A stretch of 64,000 bases of DNA from Mucilaginibacter ginsenosidivorans (GCF_007971025.1 NZ_CP042436.1:3038001-3102000), one strand, 5' to 3'. Shown: positions 8,131 through 17,720, counted from the stretch's first letter. Program-made: numbers and translations. The notes: a model not told the origin generated them from the sequence alone.

Positions 8131-9671
8131 TTATTGCTTCCTTTTCAACGCCTCAGCAATGGCCTTTTCAGCCAATGGCTCCATTACCCGGTAACCTTCC
8201 AATGTTGGGTGTACGCCGTCATGAGAAAGATTTTTTGGCAGGCCTTTTTCCGCATCTACCATCTTCGAATAATAATCCAGGTAAACCACACCATTCCTGT
8301 CGGCGTAATCCTTTAGCATTTTGTTAAGGGCGATGACCTTTTCTGTGGGGATGATAGAGGGCCTCCAGGGGAAATGATTGGACGGTAGAACCGACGAGAT
8401 AACGGGCCTTATACCAGCTTTACGTGCCAACTGAACCATGGAAACTATGTTACCGAAAACATTTTCCAGCTTATTGGGCCCGGTATTTTCGGCAATATCG
8501 TTAATACCAGCCAAGATAACCACCACCGATGGTTTCAGCTCGATGACATCTTCGCGGAAGCGAACCAGCATCTGTGGTGTGGTTTGCCCGCTGATGCCCC
8601 TGTCATAATAGGGCTTCCCTGCAAAGAAGGCAGAATCGGTATTTATCCAGGCGTCGGTTATCGAGTTACCCAGGAACACCACGCGTTTCTCGTTCGGCGC
8701 CGGCGGCGGTACTTTGCTATTGGCTTCTGCATACCTTCTCAGGTTGGGCCAGTCGGGCTGGCTGGCTATTCGCCGCGCTTCCGCAACCTGCGGGTCGAGG
8801 GGCGTTAAGAGGCCCTCTAATCCCAGCCACTCATAAAAGCGGTCTATCCAGTTGTCGGTGGGTATACCCTGGTGTTTCATCCCAAAACCGTGGTTGCCTT
8901 TGGCGTAAAGGTGCATTTCCGCCGAATGCCTGGATGCGAGCCATTTACTGTACAGGTCGACGCTGTGCGGCGCCAGGCCAAAACCATCATCGCTTGCTGC
9001 TGCCAAAAACATAGGCGGGGCGTCGGCCGGTATGGTTCCCTGTAATTCGGGGGGCATATATGCGTAGATGGGCGCCACATAGTCGGGTTTGTTTTCGGGC
9101 GTATAGTTATAGGCGCTTGATGCAGCCATCGTTCCGCCTGCCGAAAAACCGATGATAACAATACGGTCGGGCGAGATCCCGTATTCCGCCGCATGCTTCC
9201 GCACATAAGCTATAGCCGCGCGTGTGTCGGCAATGGCGACCGGGATAACCTTTTTGGCATCTTCCTCCATCTGTTTTACGGGTTTGGTCCGCTGTTCCTC
9301 GGTGGGGTCGTTCGTCAGGGTGTGCATTACGCGATATTTCAGCACAAACGCGGTGAGGCCCCGCCACCTCAGCCAGTCGGCAACATCAGTACCTTCGCTT
9401 TTTATGGATAATGCCTGGAACCCCCGCCCGGGCACACGATAACCGCTGTGCCCACATTGTTATCCTTCCAGGGCTGGAACACAGTGAGCGACGGATGGGT
9501 GACATTGTAAACTACCGGTGTGTGCCACAAATTACTGTCGAGCTGTTTTTCTTCCCAGTTCCAGCTTTCCGAGCCGGGCGCTGCGCCGTTATACAGTTGA
9601 ATTACTTTTTGCTGAGCCTGAACGGCAAATACCGCGACCGCAAATACCGCGGTCAATAATTTCTTCTTCAT
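8131..9671 (-). pseudogene. Two-domain esterase (alpha/beta-hydrolase + SGNH), split by a frameshift
   Basis: Two overlapping frames together make one protein. The first begins at the ATG at 9671 (MKKKLLTAVFAVAVFAVQAQ signal peptide) and runs to VIVCPGGG; the second continues as FQALSIKSEGTDVADWL. A single missing base near 9418-9427, in or beside the GGGGGT run, moves the frame; one extra T would restore PGGGF, the expected HGGG-type oxyanion sequence. The N-terminal domain is a BD-FAE/dienelactone-type hydrolase (nucleophile in IIGFSAGGT). The C-terminal domain is an SGNH/GDSL hydrolase (GNSITDAW, GISGQTT, GINDIAE, HDGVHPT). Such fusions deacetylate glycans. Either a real pseudogene or a sequencing error; everything downstream of the shift is intact. 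Confidence 0.8.
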
Positions 9672-9895
9672 GGTTAAGTTTATGGCAGATATGGGTGACA
9701 ATATCAGGTTTTTTCAGAGCCTTGTCAAAGCCTATTTCGTCATTTAGTTGCCGCTATTGTAAAAATTATGTTCATGTTCTCCTTTTAAGTGTGTTTGCAG
9801 CCCGGGGATAAAATATCCGGCAATAAATTTCGTACATCTGTCTAAAAATAGTTGTTATGGCGTTACCCCAACCACAACAATATCCCTTTGGTTAC

Positions 9896-10351
9896 ATGCG
9901 CGCCAGGATATTACCTATCATTTTTGCTGTTACTGTCCTTATATTGCAATCGTGCAGCCACAAAAGGCAGGTGTATAAAAGCGAATGCGACGATGGCGTC
10001 GCTTTTAAAAAGGTCAGCTTCAACCATCTGATGGACAGTATTGAAAACTACGACCGGCAATACATCGAGGTTTCGGGTAAATACGAAGAAGGTAAGGAAC
10101 TGTCGGCGCTATTTAATGACAACACGCTGAGCGGCGCAGCAGGGGATGACGCCCTTTGGGTTAATTTTAATCCCGATTGCCCTTTATACCTTGCGGGTAC
10201 ACGGCATGGGCTTTTTGAATACAACGATGGCCAGTTTACACAGCTCAACAACCGGTCGGTAACCCTACGGGGCAGGATAGATGTGCACAACAAAGGCAGT
10301 CATAAACGCTGCAAAGCAACTATAGACAGGGTAAGTTTGGTGAGCCTGTAA
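9896..10351 (+). CDS. Small lipoprotein of unknown function
   Basis: With the ATG at 9896 the protein begins MRARILPIIFAVTVLILQSC, a textbook lipoprotein signal with the lipid-modified cysteine at residue 20. A start at 9857 would add 13 residues rich in Pro and Gln before the signal and is less likely. The mature ~130 residues contain YIEVSGKYEEGKELSALF and SVTLRGRIDV, a pattern compatible with a small OB-like beta fold seen in other Bacteroidota lipoproteins. Family not recognised. It converges on the metallo-hydrolase gene with only 1 bp between stops. Confidence 0.7.
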   Translation: MRARILPIIFAVTVLILQSCSHKRQVYKSECDDGVAFKKVSFNHLMDSIENYDRQYIEVSGKYEEGKELSALFNDNTLSGAAGDDALWVNFNPDCPLYLAGTRHGLFEYNDGQFTQLNNRSVTLRGRIDVHNKGSHKRCKATIDRVSLVSL

Positions 10352-10352
10352 T

Positions 10353-11114
10353 TTACACTTCCAGCACCAGGCCGTCATAAGCCAGGGTGATATTTTTCGG
10401 AAGCAGGCCTAATATGGCTTGGTGCCGCCCAAGCCGATGGCTGATGTGCGTAAAATAAGTCTCTTCAGCGCCGATCTCCTTGGCGAAAGCGATAGCTTCA
10501 ACGAATGTAAAATGGGAGATATGCTTCTCTATCTGCAGGGCATTGATGACGAGCGTTTTGGTGCCCTTTATCTTTTGCTTTTCGGGTTCCGAAATGGTTT
10601 TGGCATCCGTGATATAAGTAAAATCGCCTATACGGAAACCAAGTACCGGCAATTTATAGTGCATAACTTCGATCGGCCGGAACAGGATATTCCCAATCGA
10701 AAATGGCTTAAGGTCGATGGTTTTGAGGGTCACTTCAGGAATGCCGGGGTATTTCATTTCGGCAAAAACGTAAGAGAACTCGCGTTTTAAAGCTTCCTGT
10801 ACCCGGGTAGTGGCATAAACATCAATAGCCGATTCCTGGCGGTAGTTAAACGCGCGGATATCGTCCATACCTGCAATATGGTCCTTGTGTTCGTGCGTAA
10901 AAACGATGGCATCCAGGTGCCTTACTTTGGCGCGCAGCATCTGGTACCGGAAATCGGGCCCTGAGTCGATGACGATAACCTTGCCTTCCGCTTCTATCAT
11001 GACAGAGGAGCGCAGGCGTTTATCGCGGGGATCGGGCGATGTACATACTTCGCAATTGCAGGCTATTACTGGGACACCCTGCGAGGTTCCGGTTCCTAAA
11101 AAAGTAATGGTCAC
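10353..11114 (-). CDS. PhnP-like metallo-beta-lactamase-fold hydrolase
   Basis: 253 residues. The metal site is H74-x-H76-x-D78-H79 (THEHKDH), with further ligands in IDSGPDFR and THISHRLG. The N-terminus FLGTGTSQGVP and the CNCEVC zinc-knuckle-like motif (residues 19-24) match the PhnP branch (phosphoribosyl cyclic phosphodiesterase-like) found in nearly all Bacteroidota. No phosphonate genes are nearby, so a general phosphodiesterase role is more likely than C-P lyase work. It overlaps the small upstream gene by 4 bp (ATGA type), showing an operon. Confidence 0.88.
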   Translation of the reverse strand: MTITFLGTGTSQGVPVIACNCEVCTSPDPRDKRLRSSVMIEAEGKVIVIDSGPDFRYQMLRAKVRHLDAIVFTHEHKDHIAGMDDIRAFNYRQESAIDVYATTRVQEALKREFSYVFAEMKYPGIPEVTLKTIDLKPFSIGNILFRPIEVMHYKLPVLGFRIGDFTYITDAKTISEPEKQKIKGTKTLVINALQIEKHISHFTFVEAIAFAKEIGAEETYFTHISHRLGRHQAILGLLPKNITLAYDGLVLEV

Positions 11115-11383
11115 AGTTGCAGCCTGGTTTGTTTTATTTGTTGAACAAAGGTGATCTGTTTATCATCAAGCAGGTCGTAATCAAGGTCCAGTTCGCGCAC
11201 CAGCTCAACTATCGCATGTATCTTGCTTTCGAGGTTCGAGAATTTATTAACCACGATAACCTTACTGCTGAGTAGCATACATGCACCCGTTTTAAAGTTC
11301 CCCTTCTCGTACCGCACCTTGTAGCCCGCGCTGCGGAGTAAGATTTCCAGTTTTTCAAGCGTATGGGTAGTTAGCGTGAGCAT
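11111..11383 (-). CDS. Conserved small protein of unknown function, coupled to the PhnP-like gene
   Basis: The ATG at 11383 gives a 90-residue soluble protein (MLTLTTHTLEKLEILLRSAG...). The longer open frame to 11557 reads through an intergenic repeat and carries no protein-like sequence, so it is rejected. The middle section YEKGNFKTGACMLLSSKVIVVNKF and the C-terminal helix ending QITFVQQIK look like a compact alpha/beta protein. Its stop overlaps the start of the metallo-hydrolase by 4 bp, so the two are translationally coupled. I recall this pairing from other Bacteroidota genomes, but no function is known. Confidence 0.78.
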   Translation of the reverse strand: MLTLTTHTLEKLEILLRSAGYKVRYEKGNFKTGACMLLSSKVIVVNKFSNLESKIHAIVELVRELDLDYDLLDDKQITFVQQIKQTRLQL

Positions 11384-11399
11384 GTGTCCCAAAAATAGC

Positions 11400-11606
11400 A
11401 AGAATAGATGTGAGATGTGAGATTTGAGACGTGAGTTTTTGAAATAATTTGAATTTATGAGGTGAGGATATTTTATTTGATAGAACCATCCTGTTTTCGC
11501 ACAACAAAAAGGGGGGGCTTTTAACAGGAAAACTCTAACCCTCTTTATTGCCTGCAATAGAGAGGGTCGGCGAGCTAAGCAATGCCGGGGTGGGTCGAGA
11601 CGGCGA
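11400..11606. repeat. Intergenic repeats: word-like tandem plus REP-like palindrome
   Basis: Two elements fill the gap between the small gene and the SDR gene. At 11406-11437 the words GATGTGAGAT, GTGAGATTTGAGAC and GTGAG repeat with a period near 8-10 nt. At 11536-11606 lies a palindrome (TAACCCTCTTTATTGC, then GCAATAGAGAGGGT) followed by CGGCGAGCTAAGC and ACCCCGGCAT on the other strand. The second element matches the one at 31213-31270 beside the IS110 copy. Confidence 0.65.
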
Positions 11607-11619
11607 CAGGTTGAAAACG

Positions 11620-12429
11620 TTATTTTTTTTCAGCCTTATCCAATGACTTCCGGTAAACGCCGCTCATTTGTTTCATCACAAATCCTTTTGGTAGAAATTT
11701 GATAAAAAAGCCGCCGACACGGTTCATAAAGCCCGGGATGTGTACGAGCTTTCGTTTGATAAAGGCATCGATACCTTCCTTTGCCGCCTGGTCCACCGGC
11801 ATCAGCCAGCTTTTAAGATCGTTGAATTTCTCTCCTGCGGTCATTTCGGTAACAATGCCGCCGGGGGTATATACGGTGACCGAGAAATTTTTATTCGTTA
11901 ATTCATGCGATAGTGCGGTCGCAAAGCTCAAAATAAATGCTTTGGTACCCGAATATGCAGCCTGGTACGGCACTGGAAATATCGCCGCCATGCTGGATAC
12001 GATGAGTATGCCGCCTTCTTTCGCCGTTTTCTCAAAATCAAAGGCAAGCCGGTTGGTCATCCGTGCAACAGCATTGACGTTGGTTTGCAGCATGGTTTGA
12101 AAATAGTCCCAGGTCAATTCCTCATGTTTACCAAAATAAGTGATGCCTGCATTCAAAATTGCTCCATAAAGGTCGCCGCCTTTCAAAATTTCATCCAGCG
12201 CCTGGTCAACTTCATCCAATTTCGAGAGGTCGGCCGTTATCACCTTTACCTTGACGCCGGCCTGTTTTTCAAGTTCAGATTTCAGGCTTTCGAGTTTATC
12301 CTTTCTTCGCGCCAGCAGGATCAAATTAGCGCCGTGACTGTTAGCCAACTGACGCGCCATTTCTTCGCCCAGGCCCGAAGACGCCCCGGTAACCAGTACC
12401 CATTTATCTTTGAATCGCAGTTTGCTCAT
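11620..12429 (-). CDS. Short-chain dehydrogenase/reductase (classical SDR)
   Basis: 269 residues. The NAD(P)-binding motif TGASSGLG is at residues 14-21, NAG at 93-95, the catalytic serine near S145/S146 and Y159-x-x-x-K163 (YSGTK). An arginine pair after strand 2 (LLARRKDKL) suggests NADPH preference. The C-terminal ~30 residues are hydrophobic and basic (FFIKFLPKGFVMKQM), as in the DltE/YqjQ-like SDR group. Cytosolic or membrane-associated; substrate unknown. Not in an evident operon. Confidence 0.9.
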   Translation of the reverse strand: MSKLRFKDKWVLVTGASSGLGEEMARQLANSHGANLILLARRKDKLESLKSELEKQAGVKVKVITADLSKLDEVDQALDEILKGGDLYGAILNAGITYFGKHEELTWDYFQTMLQTNVNAVARMTNRLAFDFEKTAKEGGILIVSSMAAIFPVPYQAAYSGTKAFILSFATALSHELTNKNFSVTVYTPGGIVTEMTAGEKFNDLKSWLMPVDQAAKEGIDAFIKRKLVHIPGFMNRVGGFFIKFLPKGFVMKQMSGVYRKSLDKAEKK

Positions 12430-12547
12430 GAACGGGATAAAGCTAAAGAAATTTGTGTGATTTGCCTCACCCTATATCACTTCCCAATGGAAACGGACTA
12501 TAACTTTCGGGATCAAAAGCCTATATTTAGTTTCCAATCAAACCTCT

Positions 12548-13609
12548 ATGAAAAAGTCTTTACTAGTCTTGTTATTCATTGCTTTTAGCATTTATAGTTT
12601 CGCGCAGGAAACTAAAACCTATGCCGAAAAACTCGGCTGGCCCAAGGGCGCTAAGGTGCTGATACTGCATGTGGACGACGCAGGCATGTCGCACGACTCG
12701 AACGACGGCGTGGAGCAGGCTACCGGCAAGGGAGTGGCTACTTCAACCAGCGTGATGATGCCCTGTCCCTGGGTGCCCGAGATAGTGAAATATATTAAAG
12801 AACACCCGGATCTGGATGCCGGGCTGCACCTGACGCTTACTTCCGAATGGGAAAATTACCGCTGGGGGCCGCTGGCAGGCAAAGCAGCCGTGCCCGGCCT
12901 GGTTGATAAAGAGGGAAGTTTCTATCCGGCAGTTGCGGCGGTTTATTTTAGCGCATCGGGCGATGAGGTTGACAGAGAGATCCGCGCCCAGCTTGACAGG
13001 GCCTTGGCTATGGGTTTTAAGCCCACACACCTCGATTCGCATATGGGTACGCTGTTTGCGAAAAAGGCTTTTATGGAAAAGTATATCCAGTTAGGTATTG
13101 AAAAGCAGATACCGGTAATGTTCCCCGGCGGTGATGATCTTTTTTACAAGGCGGAGGCGAAAGCAGCATTAATTGCGGATATGAAGAAAAAGGGAACTTA
13201 TAAAGAAGGTATGGCCATACCCGACCCGGCTGAACTTACCGGAGCCAAAGATATAGGCGCCATGATATGGAAAAATGGTTTACCTGTATTGGACGATCTG
13301 CATAATTCGAGCTACGACTGGCAGATGCCGGATATTGAGCATAAGACTGACGCCGAGATACAAAAATGGTACACCGATCATTATATTGAAAGCATAGGCC
13401 GCCTTAGCCCGGGCCTGACAATGGTGATCATGCATTGTACCAACCCGTCGCTGACATTCAAATACATTTGTAACGAAAGCAAAAAACGTAAAGGCGATAT
13501 GATGGCCATGCTCGACCCGAGGCTGAAGGAATTTTTGGCTAAAAATGGCTACATTCTTACCACCTGGCGGGAGGTGATGGAAAGGAGGAAAAAGGCTGAG
13601 AATGATTAA
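12548..13609 (+). CDS. ChbG/YdjC-family secreted carbohydrate deacetylase
   Basis: 353 residues with a signal peptide (MKKSLLVLLFIAFSIYSFAQ). The metal-binding start of the YdjC fold is HVDDAGMSHDSNDG, with D43-D44 corresponding to the family ADD motif; GLHLTLTSEW and THLDSHMG (His ligands) follow in the expected order. ChbG removes an acetyl group from chitobiose or chitotriose in the cytosol of enterics; this relative is exported and is probably active on periplasmic acetylated oligosaccharides. Single-gene unit. Confidence 0.88.
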   Translation: MKKSLLVLLFIAFSIYSFAQETKTYAEKLGWPKGAKVLILHVDDAGMSHDSNDGVEQATGKGVATSTSVMMPCPWVPEIVKYIKEHPDLDAGLHLTLTSEWENYRWGPLAGKAAVPGLVDKEGSFYPAVAAVYFSASGDEVDREIRAQLDRALAMGFKPTHLDSHMGTLFAKKAFMEKYIQLGIEKQIPVMFPGGDDLFYKAEAKAALIADMKKKGTYKEGMAIPDPAELTGAKDIGAMIWKNGLPVLDDLHNSSYDWQMPDIEHKTDAEIQKWYTDHYIESIGRLSPGLTMVIMHCTNPSLTFKYICNESKKRKGDMMAMLDPRLKEFLAKNGYILTTWREVMERRKKAEND

Positions 13610-13636
13610 AAGAAATTATTTTATCATTTCTTTTGT
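13607..13636 (+). terminator. AT-rich hairpin after the YdjC-type gene
   Basis: AAAAGAAA and TTTCTTTT arms around an 11-nt loop start at the stop codon of the deacetylase gene. The stem is AT-only at its ends, so it is a weak intrinsic terminator candidate. Confidence 0.4.
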
Positions 13637-13780
13637 AGCATAAAGGCAATAATAGCCGTAATGTATGATGTATTGCATTTGTCAGTTAAAATTGAACAGC
13701 CCGCAATATGCCTTAACATTTTTATAAATATCAAAATAGAAACTACATTTATTCGTTAATAATCAGTTAATAACCAAATT

Positions 13781-14260
13781 ATGAAAACTTTACTCTTAAC
13801 AGTTGCCATTGCTCTTATCACAATAACTATTTTTTCCTGCGGGAAAACCTCGGTTACGCCTACCGTTGTCGGAAAGGTGGATACCAGTACAACACTTGTC
13901 GGCAGCACCCTGATAGTTGGCGACTGGAACCTGAAGAAGGATTCCGTTTTTTTGAATGGGGTCAATAATGTATACACAGGGGTGGACGGCGACCATTTTA
14001 AGTTTACCAAATACAGCAACCTATATATTCACATAACATCGGGTAATCTTATTGATACTGCGATATATACGCTTTCATCGCTTAATTTACAGGTTTCATG
14101 GACCAACTTATATTATAGCCAGAACGGAAATGTTGTAAGCGGTCAAAGTAATTCGTTCCCGTTCATTGTTACTACTATTGACGATCATAACATGGTGCTT
14201 ACTTCAAATGTGAGTACGCCCGGTGGCCAGCGCTATGAGCAGCTGACCTTTACAAAATAG
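13781..14260 (+). CDS. Lipoprotein of unknown function, lipocalin-like pattern
   Basis: 159 residues beginning MKTLLLTVAIALITITIFSC, a lipoprotein signal with the modified cysteine at residue 20. The mature part has a GDWNLKKDSVFLNG motif and alternating beta-type segments ending in QLTFTK, as in small lipocalin-like lipoproteins of Bacteroidota. No catalytic motif is visible. It stands alone, with 171 bp of AT-rich sequence upstream in which I see no clear feature besides the weak terminator. Confidence 0.72.
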   Translation: MKTLLLTVAIALITITIFSCGKTSVTPTVVGKVDTSTTLVGSTLIVGDWNLKKDSVFLNGVNNVYTGVDGDHFKFTKYSNLYIHITSGNLIDTAIYTLSSLNLQVSWTNLYYSQNGNVVSGQSNSFPFIVTTIDDHNMVLTSNVSTPGGQRYEQLTFTK

Positions 14261-14281
14261 CCAGCGCGGTTATTCGATTTT

Positions 14282-14354
14282 TATCCCGGAACGGAATATT
14301 TATTAACTGACCAATGCGTCAGTTTTTGAAAATTAAATATTTAGTTCCGGGATA
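14282..14354. repeat. 73-bp compound palindrome between convergent genes
   Basis: Three nested pairs of arms stack into one hairpin: TATCCCGGAAC with GTTCCGGGATA (11 bp, 14282-14292 and 14344-14354), AATATTTA with TAAATATT, and AACTGAC with GTCAGTT around a 6-nt loop. It lies between the lipoprotein gene and lolA, whose stop codons face each other. There is no T-run, so it is not a classic terminator; it could be a miniature repeat or a processing site. Confidence 0.65.
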
Positions 14355-14430
14355 TGTTTTTTACTTTCGTTCAGGATCAGATCTAAATCTTATTTCTTCT
14401 CTCCTCAACAAGGCTTATATCTATCAAAGT

Positions 14431-15111
14431 TTATCTCAGATCTACCACTTCCACACCCGGGTGATCTTTTTTGTCAAAAGTGAATGTGCTTTCCGGCATT
14501 TTCGGCTCCGAAGTCAGGCTGCGAATGGTATAAGTATAGCGGCTACCATTCTTATCAAAAATTAACGCGCTGTATATTGCTTTTTTGGCCTTGTCAATGG
14601 TCAGGCGCACTTTAAAAAACTGCTTTTTTGTGTCCTCGGGCGTCAGATCGATTATTTGGCACAACTTGCCGTCTATTTTTTCGTCGCCGTTGTAAACGTA
14701 CTTATAGCCATGCTCATAAATGGTGAATATCTGCGCCGGGTTAAGGTTGTCATCGCTATGGTCCACATCATTTAATTCCACTTCCTTATCCTTTTTATTG
14801 TAGGTCCACTGGCTTTTGCCATCGCTTATTATTTCCTGTATTACGGTAGCTTTTTTTTCCTTCGGATCGTAAATGGTCACTTTAAATTTATTGGCTTTTG
14901 GCTGCGATATCAGCGTACCCGTTTGGGTATCATTGACTTGTGCCTGCGGATCTTCGAGGGAGAAGGTGAAATCAGCCTTAATAATGTTATAGCGGCTGTA
15001 TTTTTTGCTTACTGCGCTTAAAATTTTCTTTGCTTCCACGTCTTTTTGCGCGAACGCGATATTTAAGGTCAACAAAACTGCCAGGATAGATGCAAATATT
15101 TTCTTAGTCAT
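14431..15111 (-). CDS. lolA: LolA-like outer-membrane lipoprotein carrier
   Basis: 226 residues with a signal peptide ending in AFAQ (residue 22). The segment IIKADFTFSLEDPQ, the ISDGKSQWTYNKKDKEV strand pair and the FDKKDHPGVEVVDLR end match the LolA fold. It carries lipoproteins across the periplasm to the outer membrane. It lies just downstream of ftsK on the same strand (65 bp gap), an arrangement often conserved in Bacteroidota. LolA homologues in this phylum are diverse, so the exact cargo role is inferred. Confidence 0.85.
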   Translation of the reverse strand: MTKKIFASILAVLLTLNIAFAQKDVEAKKILSAVSKKYSRYNIIKADFTFSLEDPQAQVNDTQTGTLISQPKANKFKVTIYDPKEKKATVIQEIISDGKSQWTYNKKDKEVELNDVDHSDDNLNPAQIFTIYEHGYKYVYNGDEKIDGKLCQIIDLTPEDTKKQFFKVRLTIDKAKKAIYSALIFDKNGSRYTYTIRSLTSEPKMPESTFTFDKKDHPGVEVVDLR

Positions 15112-15176
15112 AATTATTGGTCATTAGTCAATGGTCAATTGTAATTGAGACCGCGACTGGTGAACAGGGTTTAATA

Positions 15177-17720
15177 TTAAATTGTTTTCTGAATAACTTC
15201 CAGATGCCTTTCAAGGCTGTATTCGTCGCTGAACAGTACCTCACGGGCCTTGCTGCCTTCAAAAGGACCCACAATCCCTGCGGCTTCCAATTGATCGATG
15301 ATACGGCCCGCGCGGTTGTAACCCAGCTTCAGTTTGCGTTGAATAAGCGAGGTAGAGCCCTGCTGATGGATAACCACCAGCCTCGCAGCTTCCTCAAACA
15401 TTGGGTCCCGGTCGGCGGGGTCAAATTCTTTGCTGCTGCTGCTTTCGCCTTCGCCAACATATTCCGGTAACAGAAGGGCGGTAGGGTAACCCCTTTGGTT
15501 TCCTATAAAGTCGGACACTCTTTCCACCTCGGGCGTATCCACAAATGCGCACTGCAGGCGTATCAGGTCGCTGCCGGTGGACAGCAGCATATCTCCGCGC
15601 CCGATCAGCTGGTCGGCGCCCCCTGCATCCAAAATGGTACGCGAATCGATCTTTGACAATACCCTGAAAGCAAGCCTCGACGGGAAGTTGGCCTTTATGG
15701 TACCGGTGATGATATTAACCGACGGCCGCTGCGTAGCAATAACCAAATGGATACCCACCGCACGGGCCAGCTGTGCCAGCCGGGCAATCGGCATTTCAAC
15801 CTCTTTGCCTGCCGTCATCATCAGGTCGGCAAATTCGTCTATCACCAACACGATGAAAGGCAGGTAGCGATGCTTTTCCGGGTCGCTGATCTTACGGTTT
15901 ATAAATTTCTGGTTGTATTCCTTCAGGTTACGCACGCCCGCATCCTTCAGCAGATCGTAACGCTGGTCCATTTCGATACAAAGCGAATTGAGCGTATTCA
16001 CCACCTTTTTGGTGTCGGTTATGATGGCGTCCGACTCGTCGGGCAGCTTAGCAAGGAAATGGCGCTCTATTTTGCGGAACAATGTCAATTCGACCTTTTT
16101 GGGATCGACCAGCACGAACTTCAATTCGGCCGGGTGCTTTTTGTAAAGCAGCGAAACCAATATGGCATTTATACCAACCGACTTACCCTGGCCCGTTGCA
16201 CCGGCAACCAGTAAGTGGGGCATTTTGGCGAGGTCGGCAATGAATACTTCGTTGGATATGGTTTTACCCAAAGCAATCGGCAGGTCCATCGTTGTATTCT
16301 GAAACTTATCCGTTGCCAGGATGGAACGCATGGAGACCATTTCCGGGTTCTGATTAGGTACTTCTATACCGATGGTGCCTTTGCCCGGCATTGGGGCAAT
16401 GATACGGATACCCAATGCAGCCAGCGACAGCGCAATATCATCTTCCAGGTTTTTGATCTTGGAGATGCGCACACCCGGTGCCGGTATGATCTCGTACAAC
16501 GTAACCGTCGGCCCGATGGTGGCTTTGATCTTGTCTATCTCGATATTATAATGGTTCAGCGTTTCAACGATCTTGTTCTTGTTCGCCTCCAGTTCTTCGG
16601 AATTAACCGTGATCTTATTCGACCCATAATTCTCCAAAAGATCGAGCGACGGATATTTATACGAAGCCAGTTCGAGTTTATGGTCGTAGGTGCCAAACTG
16701 ATCGACAAGCCCTTTCGCTTTATCGTCATCGGCCTGCTCGATATTTAAGATGTTGGTGGGCCTGGCAGTATCGATAGTAAGGGGTATTTCTTCTTCAGAC
16801 TCAGGTTCATGCACCGATGTGTCAGGCTTTAATACGACAGGCTCGTGGAAAACCGGTTCCGGTGTTACCTTATTTTGAGGGTCGGGGGTTAGTACTTCGT
16901 TCTTTAATTGATTGCCGTTCTTTTGCCATTCAACCGGTCTCGAACGGAAATCGTCCTCTAATTCCACCGGTTCGGGCACCAGGTTTTCAACTACGTCATC
17001 ATTCAGTGTTTTTGCTCTTAACCGTGGCAAACGGAAGTCGATATTATAAGCTATGATCAATACGGTAAGCGCAGCAAATACAAGTATCCCCGCTGTTCCG
17101 GCTTCGCCAACCTGGGCATCAAGCAGCCTGTTGCTCCAAAACCCGAAGTTGCCCTCAAGGAAATGCGGAACATCACTAACAAAGGCATGAAAAAAGCCGA
17201 GTGTGATAGATACAAATACGAGTAGAAAAAGAGAATACCCCAGCGTTTTGCCAACAGGGTAAAGCCTTACCTTGAATAGCAACCGGTAACCGATGATAAA
17301 AAACACGAATACAAACAGGAATGAAGCTATCCCGAACCACTGGAAGATAAACTGGTTGGAGAGCAGCGCGCCGAATTTACCCAGCCAGTTTTCGACAACC
17401 GGGTTTTTTATGCCATTATCAATGAGCTCCTGCTGGGTCTTGAACAGGTTGTGCCAGCCGCCGTTGGCAACGGATACATAACTTTGATCTTCCTGCCAGG
17501 TAAACAGGTACGATGTAAAGGCGATAAGAAAAAAGACCGATAGTATCAGTAAAAACAAGCCCAGGATCTTGATGGCACGCCCGTCTTTGAAGTTAAACGG
17601 AGGCTGCCTGTCCTGTTTTTGCTTAGATGGCTTTTCCTTTTCGCTTTTTGACGTGGAACGGTCGGGTTTGGTATCGTCCCTTAAAGTGTTTGTTTTGAAC
17701 TGGTTTCCTTTAGCCGGCAT
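15177..17720 (-). CDS. ftsK: DNA translocase FtsK/SpoIIIE
   Basis: 847 residues. The N-terminal ~230 residues hold four or five membrane helices; a charged, Pro/Glu-rich linker follows to ~320. The motor domain has Walker A GATGQGKS near 505-513 and Walker B VLVIDEFADL near 621-630. The last ~65 residues (STSLIQRKLKLGYNRAGRIIDQLEAAGIV) are the gamma winged helix that reads KOPS-like sequences. It pumps chromosome ends across the division septum and activates XerCD. The basic N-terminus (TKPDRSTSKSEKEKPSKQKQ) is typical for the phylum. Upstream lies a 338-bp gap with repeats. Confidence 0.96.
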   Translation of the reverse strand: MPAKGNQFKTNTLRDDTKPDRSTSKSEKEKPSKQKQDRQPPFNFKDGRAIKILGLFLLILSVFFLIAFTSYLFTWQEDQSYVSVANGGWHNLFKTQQELIDNGIKNPVVENWLGKFGALLSNQFIFQWFGIASFLFVFVFFIIGYRLLFKVRLYPVGKTLGYSLFLLVFVSITLGFFHAFVSDVPHFLEGNFGFWSNRLLDAQVGEAGTAGILVFAALTVLIIAYNIDFRLPRLRAKTLNDDVVENLVPEPVELEDDFRSRPVEWQKNGNQLKNEVLTPDPQNKVTPEPVFHEPVVLKPDTSVHEPESEEEIPLTIDTARPTNILNIEQADDDKAKGLVDQFGTYDHKLELASYKYPSLDLLENYGSNKITVNSEELEANKNKIVETLNHYNIEIDKIKATIGPTVTLYEIIPAPGVRISKIKNLEDDIALSLAALGIRIIAPMPGKGTIGIEVPNQNPEMVSMRSILATDKFQNTTMDLPIALGKTISNEVFIADLAKMPHLLVAGATGQGKSVGINAILVSLLYKKHPAELKFVLVDPKKVELTLFRKIERHFLAKLPDESDAIITDTKKVVNTLNSLCIEMDQRYDLLKDAGVRNLKEYNQKFINRKISDPEKHRYLPFIVLVIDEFADLMMTAGKEVEMPIARLAQLARAVGIHLVIATQRPSVNIITGTIKANFPSRLAFRVLSKIDSRTILDAGGADQLIGRGDMLLSTGSDLIRLQCAFVDTPEVERVSDFIGNQRGYPTALLLPEYVGEGESSSSKEFDPADRDPMFEEAARLVVIHQQGSTSLIQRKLKLGYNRAGRIIDQLEAAGIVGPFEGSKAREVLFSDEYSLERHLEVIQKTI

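Noticed and set aside
7997..8327. Overlapping plus-strand frames after the CocE gene
   Set aside because: They lie in a hairpin repeat and antisense to the SGNH domain, with no family-like sequence.
9857..9895. Longer start of the lipoprotein gene
   Set aside because: The extra 13 residues would precede a complete lipoprotein signal; the ATG at 9896 fits the lipobox length better.
11384..11557. N-terminal extension of the small gene beside the PhnP-like gene
   Set aside because: It reads through word-like repeats and non-coding DNA; the ATG at 11383 begins the protein-like part.
15747..16748. Two long plus-strand frames across ftsK
   Set aside because: They are shadows of ftsK; the minus strand has Walker motifs exactly in place.
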